The translations under genes were made by a program, and so were the position numbers. DNA of 64,000 bases from JALZKA01 sp963725035 (GTDB taxonomy: Bacteria > Actinomycetota > Thermoleophilia > Solirubrobacterales > 70-9). Where the stretch lies: contig CAVRWX010000017.1 in NCBI GenBank assembly GCA_963725035.1, positions 1 through 64,000 of the forward strand, written 5' to 3'. Positions 38,947 through 48,777 of this stretch are shown here, piece after piece. The notes beneath the pieces are model-generated. The model searched no databases and had not been told where the DNA came from. It saw nothing but the letters and a program-made list of their open reading frames with translations. Every line of letters begins with the position of its first letter. Position 1 is the stretch's first letter.

Positions 38947-41258
38947 ATGGAAAGACTTCCCCTCATCCCACTCGACGACTCGGTCCTCTTCCCGGGCATG
39001 ACCGCCACGGTCATCGCCGACGGGCCCTCGGAGGGCAAGGTTTTCGTCGTCGCACGCCACGATGAGGAGTTCGCCTCGGTCGGCACGATCGCCGAGGTCG
39101 CCGAGCGCGCCCGCATCCCCGGCGGGCGCGCTCTCAACCTTGTCGGCCTCCACCGCGGCGTCGGCGGCACCGCCGTCACCGACCCGGACGGCACGCTTCG
39201 CGTGGAGGTCACCCCCCACCCCGACCCCGACGACGAGACCTCGGAGGACATCCGCGTCCTCGAGCGCGAGTACCGCGCCGTCGTCGAGGAGATCCTCGAG
39301 CTCCGCGGCGCCGATGACCGCATCCGCGCGTTCCTTCGCTCGATCGGCGACGCGGGCACCCTGGCCGACACGGTCGGCTACTCGCCCGACGTCTCCACTC
39401 ACGAGAAGGTGCGCATCCTCGAGACCATCGACGTCACCGAGCGCCTGCGCCTGGCCGTCGAGATCCAGCGCGACCGGCTGGCCGAGCTTCAGATCCGCAA
39501 GCGCATCCACGACGACGTCACCGAGGGCGCCGAGAACCAGCAGCGCGAGTACTTCCTGCGCAAGCAGATGGACTCGATCCGCAAGGAGCTTGGCGAGGAC
39601 GACGCCTCCGTCGTCGAGGAGTACCGGACGAAGATCGAGGAATCCGGCATGCCCGACGAGGCCCGGGAGCAGTCCGAGCGCGAGCTCGGGCGCCTCGAGC
39701 GCGCGGGCGAGGGCTCGGGCGAGTCCTCGATGATCCGGACCTACCTGGACTGGATGATCTCGGTGCCGTGGTCGGAAGCCTCGGACGAGGTGCTCGACCC
39801 GGTCGGCGCTCGAGAGGTGCTCGACGCAGACCACGCCGGCCTCGAAGACGTGAAGGAGCGCATCACGGAGTACATCGCCGTCCGCAAGCTTCGCGAGGAA
39901 CGCGGGATCGAGGACGAGGGCCGCGGCGCCGGCGCGATCCTGACCCTGATCGGACCGCCCGGCACAGGCAAGACCTCGATCGGCGAGTCGATTGCCAAGG
40001 CGACCGGCCGCGAGTTCGTGCGCATGTCGCTGGGCGGCGTGCGCGACGAAGCCGAGATCCGCGGCCACCGCCGCACCTACATCGGCGCCATGCCCGGCCG
40101 TCTGGTCCGCGCGCTCCGCGACGCGAAGACGATGAACCCCGTGATCCTCCTGGACGAGGTCGACAAGGTCGGCGCCGACTGGCGCGGCGACCCCTCGGCC
40201 GCGCTCCTCGAGGTGCTCGACCCCGCCCAGAACCACTCCTTCCGCGACCACTACCTGGACGTCGAGCTCGACCTCTCGCAGGTGCTCTTCATCGCGACGG
40301 CGAACATGGCCGATGGCATCCCCGGCCCGCTCCTCGACCGCATGGAGGTCGTGGGCTTCGACGGCTACACGACCGACGAGAAGGTCGAGATCGCCCGGGG
40401 GTATCTGTGGCCCAGGCAGCTGAAGAAGAACGGGCTGCGCGACGAGGAGGTCGAGATCACCGACGAGCTCCTGCGCGAGATGGTCACCGAGTACACCCGC
40501 GAGGCGGGCGTGCGCGGCCTCGAGCGCGAGATCGGCAAGCTCCTGCGAAAGACCGCGACCCGCATCGCCTCCCTCCCGGTGCCAGGCAGTGCCGGCACCG
40601 AGGCGACCAGCCGACGCTCACGATCGACCGCGACGCGATTCGCGACGCGCTCGGGCGCCAGCGCTTCTTCCAGGAGTCCGCTGAGCGCACGGCCGTGCCG
40701 GGCGTCGCGACCGGCCTGTCGGTCACGGGCGCGGGCGGCGATGTCCTCTTCATCGAGACGACGTCCATGCCCGGCAAGGACGACTTCGTCCTCACCGGTC
40801 AGCTCGGCGACGTGATGAAGGAGTCGGCGCGGATCGCCCTCTCATACGTGCGCGGCCACGCAGAGGAGCTCGGTCTCGACCCCGACAGCTTCGACAAGCG
40901 CGAGTTCCACATCCACGTTCCTGCGGGCGCGATCCCGAAGGACGGGCCTAGCGCGGGCATCACGATGACGACGGCGCTCGCGTCGCTCCTGACCGGCCGC
41001 CCGGTGAAGCACACGGTCGGGATGACCGGCGAGGTGACCCTCCAGGGCCGGGTTCTCCCCATCGGCGGGCTCAAGCAGAAGGTCCTGGCCGCCCACGCTG
41101 CCGGCCTGACCGACGTGATCATCCCGGAGCGGAACCGCGGCGACCTGGACGACGTGCCCGAAGAGGTGCGCGAGGAGATGACCTTCCACCCGGTCATGAC
41201 GATCGGCGAGGTCCTCGAGCTGGCGCTCGAGCCGGAGCGGGCTACCGCGGCGGCATAG
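38947..41258 (+). CDS. lon: ATP-dependent Lon protease (one frameshift)
   Basis: A cytosolic AAA+ Ser/Lys protease that degrades misfolded and regulatory proteins. The start MERLPLIPLDDSVLFPGM follows a CGGAG ribosome site. The N-terminal substrate domain and coiled coil (REYFLRKQMDSIRKELGE, about residue 200) are followed by Walker A GPPGTGKTS (about 337), Walker B VILLDEVDK and a sensor region. After a frameshift near 40605 the protease domain follows with PKDGPSAG (catalytic Ser) and GGLKQK (catalytic Lys). Total about 770 codons, the usual length. An essential-type housekeeping gene with one shift argues for a sequence error. Confidence 0.92.
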
Positions 41259-41277
41259 ACCCGGCCAGGGCTAGGGG

Positions 41278-42091
41278 TTACTCGGAGGTCTCCTCGACCG
41301 AGTAGATCCTCCAAGCGCCGTCGACGTAGTAGAGGGTCGTGGTTGTTGGCACCTTGTCGAACCTGCCGCCGACATCCTCGTAGGAGAGAACCGCGATCAC
41401 ATCGTCCACGCCGGAGGCCTCGCTGACGTTGACGTCCGTGGCCAGATCGTCTTCGATTTCGCTCTGCTCCTTGGTGCAGGCCTCAACTCCACCGAATCCC
41501 TCCTCCAGGAAGATCTCGGTCAGGAGGCCTTCTCCCTCGGAGCTGCAGGAGGTAGCCGGATCGGCGGTCGTGGCGAAGTCGCGAAGCACGTCCTCCGCCG
41601 CTTGAGCGTCGTCATCGGGAAGGACATTCGCGCAATCTTCGAGTCCGGCCTCGGCGCTGGCTTCGTTGATGGCGTCCGCAGCCTCGGACGCTTTGATGGC
41701 GGCTTTCTCGGCGCCGGCCTTGTCGCCCTCTTCGAGCGCCGCGATCTCGTCCTCCATCGCATCGACCACGTACTGGCGCCCCGTCAAGCTCCTCTCGAAG
41801 GCTTCAGCCACCTCGGCGGGCGGCTCGAGCTCCTCGAGCTGGGCCAGGGCATCCGCGCGGATCGCGCGAACCCGCTCGCGCAGTTCGATCACGTCCTCTT
41901 CTTCCGCCGAGTATCCGAGCTCGAGGTACACCTGCGCCGCCTCGCCTGCCCCCTCGTTGCAGATCGCGTTCGCCTGGGTCGGGAAATCGTCCGCGCCGCT
42001 GTCGGCGGCTTCGTCGTTGTCGTCGCCTCCGCAAGCCAGCGACGCCTGCTGAAACTGCGAGCACGGCGATAAGTGCGGCGACCTTTTGCAA
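41278..42091 (-). CDS. Putative lipoprotein, function unknown (one frameshift)
   Basis: TTG start at 42091 behind GGAGGGG gives a signal peptide LQKVAALIAVLAVSAGVAG. One extra T near 42033 splits off the expected lipobox cysteine; without it the sequence reads VAG-C-GGDDND. The mature protein is acidic. Residues 30-170 are helical (ANAICNEGAGEAAQVYLELG… RSLTGRQYVVDAMEDEIAAL), with four paired cysteines in CNEG, EDCANV, SCSSEG and EACTKE. The C-terminus (TTLYYVDGAWRIYSVEE) resembles an NTF2-like fold. Likely surface lipid-anchored; role unknown. Confidence 0.68.
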
Positions 42092-42192
42092 CGCAACCCC
42101 TCCGTCGTTGATTGCCCCCAAGACGAGCGGGACCCTACACCAGCACCTGCGCTCCTGACGCGTGCGCCAAGAAACTGAGAGACTTCTGCGCC

Positions 42193-43464
42193 GTGGAAGC
42201 GAAGGACGCCGAGCGCACGGAGGTGGGGGCTGAGGACCCGATGCTGCGCTGCCCTGTCGAGGACATGCGCATGTCGGAGTGGCCGAGCTGGGAGGACGGG
42301 CCGCCGTACGAGCTCTTCAAGCGCCTTCGGGACGAATGCCCGATCCACTGGACGGACAAGATCACCGAGTGGCCCGACGAGGACGGCTACTGGTCCGTCA
42401 CCAAGGCCGACGACATCCACACGGTCTCCAAGGACTGGAAGACGTACTCGTCGGAGCGCGGAGGGATAGCAGCGCTCACGCATTCGATCATGCCGCTCGA
42501 GATCCAGCAGGGGATGTTCATCGCGATGGACCCGCCCAAGCACGATCGCCTCAAGGCCCTCTTTCAGCGCGGCTTCACCCCAAAGCGCATCGCCGAGCAC
42601 GAGGATGAGATCCGCGAGATCACCCGCAAGGTGCTCGACCGCCTCGACGACGGGCAGGAGACGAACCTCGTCGAGTCCGTCGCTCAGCCTGTCGTCTCGC
42701 GCGTCATCGGCAGCTTCATGGGTATCGACGAAGAGGACGACGCGGTCTGGGCTCGACTCATGAACGCCGTGATCGCGGCGGGTGACGAGGAGGTCAACCC
42801 GGGCGGCACCGACGCGATCATGGAGAAGGACGTGCCGGAGATCTTCGAGCGGTGCCGGGTCCTGATCGAGGAGCGGCGCAAGAACCCCACGGACGACCTC
42901 ACGAGCGTGCTCGTCCACGCCGAGTACGAGGGTGAGGGGCTTGCGGAGCACGAGATCGTCATGGGCTTCTTCCTCCTGATGGCGGCTGGGAACGACTCGA
43001 CCAAGGCGACCTACTGCTCGGGGATGCGGGCGCTGCTCGAGAATCCGGACCAGCGCCAGCTCGTCCTCGACGACCCTTCGTTGATCCCAGGCCTGGTCGA
43101 GGAGTCGCTGCGGATGTTCCCGGCCTTCAACCACTTCCGGCGCACCACGACCTGCGACACGGAGCTCGCGGGTCAGCCCATTCGCGAGGGCGAGAAGGTG
43201 GTCATGTGGTACGTCTCGTCGAACCGGGACGAGGAGCGCTTCGAAGATCCGGACCGCTTCGACATCACCCGCACAACCGAGCACCAGGCGTTCGGCGCGG
43301 GCGGGCGACACTTCTGCCTGGGAACCGCGCTGGCGCGGCTCGAGCTGCGGATCCTGTTCGAGGAGACCCTCGCGCGGTGGCCCGACATGGAGCTTCTCGG
43401 CAAGCCCCGTCATGCCGTCTCGCCGTTCTCGAGCCAGCTCACCTCGCTTCCGGTCCGGCTCTAG
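42193..43464 (+). CDS. Cytochrome P450 (CYP125/CYP142-like)
   Basis: A 423-residue haem monooxygenase. GTG start at 42193 is chosen because sequence upstream of it is not P450-like. I-helix AAGNDSTKATY (Asn-Asp in place of the usual His/Glu-Thr pair), EESLRMFP (ExxR), FEDPDRFDITR and FGAGGRHFCLGTALARLEL (haem Cys) are visible. Sequence flavour is closest to P450s oxidising sterol side chains or fatty acids in mycobacteria. No sterol genes are next to it, so the substrate is open. Confidence 0.9.
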   Translation: MEAKDAERTEVGAEDPMLRCPVEDMRMSEWPSWEDGPPYELFKRLRDECPIHWTDKITEWPDEDGYWSVTKADDIHTVSKDWKTYSSERGGIAALTHSIMPLEIQQGMFIAMDPPKHDRLKALFQRGFTPKRIAEHEDEIREITRKVLDRLDDGQETNLVESVAQPVVSRVIGSFMGIDEEDDAVWARLMNAVIAAGDEEVNPGGTDAIMEKDVPEIFERCRVLIEERRKNPTDDLTSVLVHAEYEGEGLAEHEIVMGFFLLMAAGNDSTKATYCSGMRALLENPDQRQLVLDDPSLIPGLVEESLRMFPAFNHFRRTTTCDTELAGQPIREGEKVVMWYVSSNRDEERFEDPDRFDITRTTEHQAFGAGGRHFCLGTALARLELRILFEETLARWPDMELLGKPRHAVSPFSSQLTSLPVRL

Positions 43465-44433
43465 TCACTCGTAGACGACCAGGTCCGGCGCCGGCTTGAG
43501 GCCCAGCACGTCCGCCGGGGACATCAATCCCAGGTCCTCCGCGTAGAAGAGCTTCAGCCCCGACCCGAGGCCCGTCGCACCTCGGGGATGGAGCTCCCGA
43601 TACTTGGCGATCTTGTTGAGCGGGTCCCCGAAGCCGTCCACGTTGAGGACCGTGGCCAGGCCGTCTTGAGGTTCGAGCAGCGCCTTCGCGGTGATCATCT
43701 CGTCCGTGAACTGATGGATGACGAGGAGCTTTTCGGGCAGGTCCAGCCGCTCGACGGTTGCCGCCAGCCCCTCGGCGATCTGGTTGACCTCGAACGCGCT
43801 CACCGATCCGATCACCTCGCCCGGGATCTCGTCGGGACCAACGTTCCACTCCGGGTCGAGCGCCAGCCCTACATCGGGCTCGTCCAGGTAGCGCTCGAGG
43901 CGGCGCACCTCGCCGGCGAAGCCGGCCCGCCCGGGCTGGATGTCCAGGAGGAGGATGCCTCTGTTCCGGCGGGCCTCGGTGAGGTACTTCTGGATCACGG
44001 AGTGCGGCTGGCGGTTGCGGTAGAGCTCGTCCTTGCCGGGCGAGGCCGACGCGATGGTCGCGATGAGCTCGAAAACCGGCATGACCGGCTTGCCGTCCTC
44101 ATAAGCCTTGGCCTGTTCCATCAGGCGCTGCCCGGCCTCGGCCGGCGTGCCGATGCCAAGCGCGCCGAGCGCTTCGTCCTGCGGCGCGCCGTAGAAGCCG
44201 ACCAGCCGGTACTCGGGTAGGAGCGAGCGCCCTCCGCGTGGCAACTCGATCGGCCCCGGTCTCTCAGTCGTCTCCGCGCCGCCGCCCCCCGACGAGCTCC
44301 CAATGCTTGCTCCGAGCACGAACGCGAGCAGGCCGGAGGCGAGCGTGACTATGAGCCCTGTCCGGCGGCGGCGCTCACGCACGGCCTGCGCCTGGCGGCG
44401 AGCGACCGGCGGCTCGAACTCATCGTCCCGCAT
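43465..44433 (-). CDS. Membrane-anchored extracytoplasmic protein, possible TIM-barrel hydrolase
   Basis: A 322-residue protein. The cytosolic N-terminus (RRQAQAVRERRRRTG) is followed by one TM helix (LIVTLASGLLAFVLGASIGS, about residues 26-46) and a Gly/Ser linker. The outside domain shows regularly spaced strands ending in acidic or polar residues: RLVGFYGAP, VFELIATIA, ILLLDIQPG, VGLALDPEW, LLVIHQFTDEM and VLNVDGFGD. This spacing suggests a TIM barrel like glycoside hydrolases, but no family is recognised. Convergent with the P450 gene, the stops abutting. Confidence 0.68.
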   Translation of the reverse strand: MRDDEFEPPVARRQAQAVRERRRRTGLIVTLASGLLAFVLGASIGSSSGGGGAETTERPGPIELPRGGRSLLPEYRLVGFYGAPQDEALGALGIGTPAEAGQRLMEQAKAYEDGKPVMPVFELIATIASASPGKDELYRNRQPHSVIQKYLTEARRNRGILLLDIQPGRAGFAGEVRRLERYLDEPDVGLALDPEWNVGPDEIPGEVIGSVSAFEVNQIAEGLAATVERLDLPEKLLVIHQFTDEMITAKALLEPQDGLATVLNVDGFGDPLNKIAKYRELHPRGATGLGSGLKLFYAEDLGLMSPADVLGLKPAPDLVVYE

Positions 44434-44460
44434 GTGCTTTCGCTGGGCTGAGCCAGGCGC

Positions 44461-45675
44461 TCAGCCGAAGCGGATCGGCAGCTCCTCGAGCCCGTAGACC
44501 CCGGCGACGGATTCGAACTCGGGCTCGCCCGTGAGCTCGAGGTTTGGCATGCGCGGCGCGAGGAACCAGAGTGCTTCCTGGAGCTCGGCGCGGGCCAGGC
44601 TCGCGCCCAGGCAGTTGTGGATGCCCGCCCCGAAGGTCATCGGCTTCGCCTTGCCCCGGTCGGGCTCGACGTCGAAGGTGAACGGCGCCTCGTACGTGGC
44701 GGCGTCGCGGTTGGCGGCGAAGGTCGAGATCATCAGCACCGTGTTCGCAGGGACGATGACGTCGCGATACTCCACGTCCTCGGTCGTCATCCGCGCGGTG
44801 AATGGCGTGATCGGCTCATAGCGGAGAAGCTCCTCGACGGCGCGCGGGACGAGGTCGGCGTCAGTGCGCACCAGCTCCCACTGCTCGGGATAGCGGGCGA
44901 AGAGACGGATTCCATGGGCCAGCTGCGCCTGGGTCGTATCAACGCCGCCTGCCAGGACGTTCATGATCAGGTTGAGGCACTCGTCGTCGGAGAGCCGGTC
45001 GCCCTCGTGCGTGGCGGTGAGAAGGGTCGAGATCAGATCGTCGCCCGGGCTGTCACGGCGCGCCTCGATCAGGTCGGTCGCGTACGCGGTGAACTCGACG
45101 ATCGCCGCCTCGATCTCCTCGCGGCTGGCCATGATCGCGGCCGGGTCGAACTGGCGCTGGAACCACGTCGCCCAGTTGTGGAGGCGCGGCGCGTCCTCGA
45201 TCGGCGCGCCCACGACAGAGGCGATCAGCTGCGACGGGTAGCGCTTGGCCACCGCATCGACGAACTCGAACTCGCCGCCGCCCTCGAGCGGCGCGAAGAT
45301 CTCGGCGAGGTGCTCGCGCATGACGGGACGCCAGCGGTCGGCCGCTCGCGGCGTGAACGACGGGTTCACCAGGTTGCGCAGGCGCCCGTGGTCGGCGCCC
45401 TCGATCGAGATGATGTTCTTGCGGATCGCCTCGGCGAGCGGCCCCTCGGTGATCCCGAACGCCGCGGCCACGACCGCCGACGGGAAGACGACCTGCTTCG
45501 AGCGCAGGAAGAAGTTCGCCGCCTCACGATCGAGGACGAAGGTCCAGCCAGGCTCCGATCCCGCCAGCCAGTTCTCGGCGGCGAGGGCCTCCATCCGCTC
45601 GTGGAACTCGTCGCCGCGGAGGTTCTCGTCCGTCCAGTCGAGGAAGGGCAGGTCGAGCTCGGCGAGTGCGGGCAC
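44461..45675 (-). CDS. Cytochrome P450
   Basis: A 404-residue haem monooxygenase. GTG start at 45675. I-helix LAGGVDTTQAQ (AGxDTT), EELLRYEP (ExxR), EYRDVIVPANTVLM and FGAGIHNCLGASLARAEL (haem Cys). EGADHGRLRNLVNPSFTPRA is the C-helix region. Typical class I bacterial P450; no ferredoxin gene is adjacent. It lies between the TIM-barrel-like membrane protein and the metallophosphoesterase on the same strand. Confidence 0.9.
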   Translation of the reverse strand: MPALAELDLPFLDWTDENLRGDEFHERMEALAAENWLAGSEPGWTFVLDREAANFFLRSKQVVFPSAVVAAAFGITEGPLAEAIRKNIISIEGADHGRLRNLVNPSFTPRAADRWRPVMREHLAEIFAPLEGGGEFEFVDAVAKRYPSQLIASVVGAPIEDAPRLHNWATWFQRQFDPAAIMASREEIEAAIVEFTAYATDLIEARRDSPGDDLISTLLTATHEGDRLSDDECLNLIMNVLAGGVDTTQAQLAHGIRLFARYPEQWELVRTDADLVPRAVEELLRYEPITPFTARMTTEDVEYRDVIVPANTVLMISTFAANRDAATYEAPFTFDVEPDRGKAKPMTFGAGIHNCLGASLARAELQEALWFLAPRMPNLELTGEPEFESVAGVYGLEELPIRFG

Positions 45676-45707
45676 AGGGGCAGCGTATGGGTCCGCGGCG
45701 CGGTCGG

Positions 45708-47245
45708 CTAGCCCGGCTCGTAGTGGCAGGGCTCCTCGGCCGACTCCGCCGGCGGGCAGATGACGTCGAGGACGATCCGCTCGGCCTGGGCCTGGCCGGA
45801 GAGTGGCTCGATCTGGATCAGGTCGACCGACTGGAGGGACGAGTCGAGGTCGGAGAAGTGGAGCTCTCCCAGACCCGCGGATTCCTGGCCCACCCTGAAC
45901 GGCCCGCCCGCCCCCAGCGTCCCGGCGTTGACGACGTTGATGAGCCCGCCGGCGTAGCGATCGATCGCCTGGAAGTGGTTGTGGCCGGTGACGATCGTGA
46001 GCGGCTGCGTGTACTCGTCCGCGATGGTCGCCGCCAGGTGCTGGGCGAGGGAGTTCTGGTGGACGAGGAGCGATGTCGGGCGGCTCCGCGAGAGCGCTCG
46101 AACCAGGCGACCACGTCCTCCTTCGCCTGCGCGAGCTGCTCGTCGCCATCCTCGAACTCGGGGAAGGAGAAGATCCGCTCCGAGGTGGCGGGGTCCGAGC
46201 CTTCCCACTCGAGCGGATCCGAGAAGCCGGCGACCAGGAGGCCCTCGACCTCGACGTACTCGTCCTGCCAGTTCCCGTCCGAATCCAGCACCCCGTCCGT
46301 GCCTACGACCTTGACGCCGTCCGCCGCCAACTCATCCATGAGAATCGATGAGTCGTGGTTGCCGGAGACCGCGATGACGTCGTCGGTCAGCGCGGCGATG
46401 CGGGGGCTGGTGGTGCTGGCCTCTTCCTGGCTGCCCGAGACACCGAAGTCGCCGGCCAGGATGAACGGCTCACCGCTGACGAAGTCCCCGAGCGACGAGA
46501 TGATCGGCAGGTTCGAATGGAGATCCGAGCCGAAGAAGATCGCGCGGTCGGCGCCCTCCCCCACTCGCGGAGCATCGGCCAGGTACGCGCTGAAGTTCGT
46601 CAGTGCGTTGTCGAACGTTGCCGTGTAGCGGTCGTTGTCCTGCTGGCGCTCGAAGAAGGCGAGGAGCTGCGCGAGCTCGGGGCCGCGGCCGTAGTACGCG
46701 GGCGAGGTGAACGCCTTGGCATCGAAGGTGACGACCGCCAGGAGGAGCGAGCCGAACGTGGCGACCACGCCCACCCCGGCGACCCACATGGCGGCGAAGC
46801 CGAGATGGCGCCACCGCGAGCGAAGGAGCCACAGGACAAGCGCCACGAGAAGCACCGCTCCCAGCGCAAACGCGAACCCGCGAACTACGGCGCCGCGGGC
46901 CGCGCTCTCCAGGTCCGTGCGGGTGTCGTTGACGGCCTCCCGCTCGCCGCCGGCCGCCTCCAAGGCGCCCTTGCGATCAAGCGAGCGGATCTCCAGCTCC
47001 AGCTCGAACGGCGCGTCGAAGGCGTTCGCGCGGATCCCCCAGTCGGCGATCGGCACGTAGGCGTCGACCTCGCCGAACTTGTCCGCCGAGACCTCGAAGG
47101 CGACGCGCCCGAGCTCAGTGTCGGACTCAGTCGGCCCCGCAACCCGCCAGCCCACGACCATGGCCACCAGCGCGAGCGCGGTGGCGGCGAGGACCCCCAA
47201 CGCCCAAGCGGCTACCCGGCGTCCTCGAGCGGCTCGACCTTCCAT
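45708..47245 (-). CDS. Membrane metallophosphoesterase (one frameshift)
   Basis: Starts MEGRAARGRRVAAWALGV with a TM helix (residues about 12-35), an extracytoplasmic domain, then two more helices (GFAFALGAVLLVALVLWLL, WVAGVGVVATFGSLLLAVV) and a calcineurin-like phosphoesterase domain. Metal motifs in order: FGSDLHSN, AGDFG, SGNHDS and, after a frameshift near 46085, TGHNHF. The end is …EEPCHYEPG. The catalytic domain is predicted outside the membrane. Substrate could be nucleotides, phosphodiesters or peptidoglycan-linked phosphate. Confidence 0.8.
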
Positions 47246-47289
47246 CGCCGCAATTCTGACGCCGCGTGGCGCGTTGGTCGCGCCGGGCG

Positions 47290-47811
47290 CTATGGAGCGG
47301 TGACCTTCACCTTCCCGTAGACGCGGTCCGCGATGTCGTCGCACAGGGATTCGACCGTGCTCATGCTGAAGAAGGCCTGATCGCCAGGGTCCGCACCCGT
47401 GGGCTTGATCTTCATCGTGAAGATGACCTTCTCGCCGCCGTCGAGGAGGAACTGATCGCAGTCCGGGCTGGCGATGTCGTTGGTCACGTTCTGACCGTCC
47501 AGCGTGTACTTGACGTCGTAGTCCATTCCACCGGTGTCGGCCTCGATATAGACGCCGTCATCGCTGACACTCGGGTTCTTGAGGCGGATGAAGAACTTGA
47601 CGCTCTCGCCGTCCTTCACGTTCTGCGTCTTGAGCTGCGTGTTGCCGTCGGCCGGGTCCGGGTCTTGGATGCGCTTGGCGAACGGACCGTCCTTGTCCTT
47701 GGAGATCCCCAGGTCAAGCGGCCCCCCGCGCGAGCTCGCGATCGAAACGGCACCGGCAAACACCAGCGCGATCGCGACGATGAGAACTGCTGCGCCTTTG
47801 GACCGAGTCAC
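47290..47811 (-). CDS. Secreted protein with N-terminal signal, function unknown
   Basis: A 173-residue exported protein. The hydrophobic signal segment AAVLIVAIALVFAGAVSIAS is followed by a beta-rich domain (VKFFIRLKNPSVSDDGVYIE, KVIFTMKIKPTG, FSMSTVESLCDD). Two cysteines (SPDC, SLCDD) could form a disulfide. The layout resembles SipW/camelysin-type matrix or fibre proteins with an added strand domain; no signal-peptidase or sortase is adjacent to confirm. It begins 5 nt after the P1 peptidase gene ends, so it may be the last gene of the long leftward train. Confidence 0.68.
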   Translation of the reverse strand: MTRSKGAAVLIVAIALVFAGAVSIASSRGGPLDLGISKDKDGPFAKRIQDPDPADGNTQLKTQNVKDGESVKFFIRLKNPSVSDDGVYIEADTGGMDYDVKYTLDGQNVTNDIASPDCDQFLLDGGEKVIFTMKIKPTGADPGDQAFFSMSTVESLCDDIADRVYGKVKVTAP

Positions 47812-47816
47812 ATCGC

Positions 47817-48777
47817 CTACTTTGCCAGCTTTCGGGCTCGGTCGACCGGAAACGCGTCCTGCATCGTCCCGTCGAGGCGCTCGGCGGGCTCGGCGGCGAC
47901 CAGGCAGTTCATGACGGCCTCCCAGGCCGACTCGTAGGCGGCGGCGAAAAGCGGGCTGATCTCATCGTTGTCGATCTCGCCATCCCTGCTGGTCGAGAAC
48001 GCCATGCCGATCTCGCCCGAACCGGCACCGCCGTACGAGCCCGCCCTTGCGAGCCCCATCAGCGGGCGGAGCGCGAGCCGCTTGAGCTGCAGCGCCGAGA
48101 GCGGAGCGTCGGTCGCGCAGACCGCGATGCACGAGCCCGTGTCCTCGACGCGTCGATCGGGCTGGGGAAGCGTCGTTCCGAGGAGGTCCAGGTACTTGCG
48201 GTGGCCGAAGTTGCAGAGCAGGAGAACGCCTACGGTCCATTCGCCGACGCGGCGCGAGGCCGTTCCGATCCCGCCCGGGAACTCGAAGACCTGCATGCCG
48301 GTCCCGGCGCCCACCGAGCCCTCGGCGACGTCTGGTCCGAGCGCCACGGCCGCGGCCTCGACGTCTTCGGCGACGATCGTGCGCGAGTCGGCCAGGTCCC
48401 CGTCGTCGCACTCCCCCACGACCGGGATCACGACCTCGCTCGGACCCCGTCCCGAAGCAACGATTGCCGCCTGATAGACGGTCCCGAGGGCGTGGGTCCC
48501 GCAGAGATACACGGGCGTGTCCATCCAGCCGGTCTCGTCGATCTCGAGCTTTGAGGTCAGCTCGCCCGTGCCGTTGACGACGGCCGTGCCCGCCATCGCC
48601 GGCAGGCTCGGGCGGCTCGACGACCGTCACGCCGGTGCGCTGGCCGCTCGCAGCCTGCGAGTGGCCCACGCGCACGCCGGGCACGTCGGTGATTGCGTTC
48701 CGCTCTCCAGGCGACAGGTGGCCGACGGGCCCTGCGATGTCGCGCCAGCGCTCAGGCACCTTTGGCGGCTCCGGCAT
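47817..48777 (-). CDS. P1-family (DmpA) aminopeptidase (one frameshift)
   Basis: A self-cleaving N-terminal-nucleophile peptidase that releases N-terminal L-residues and, in characterised relatives, D-Ala amides or esters. N-terminal part: ITDVPGVRVGHSQAASGQRTGVTVV; after a shift near 48600: TAVVNGTGELTSKLEIDETG. The autocleavage/nucleophile site is TGSCIAVCATDAPLS (Gly-Ser). Near the end the glycine-rich GGAGSGEIGMAF segment is typical. Start ATG 48777 lies inside the ABC ATPase 3' end (26-bp overlap); ATG 48789 is an alternative. Context with a peptide importer suggests it digests imported peptides. Confidence 0.82.

Noticed and set aside
44617..46628. Antisense open frames over the P450 and metallophosphoesterase
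   Set aside because: No recognisable domain; sense-strand genes carry complete catalytic motifs.
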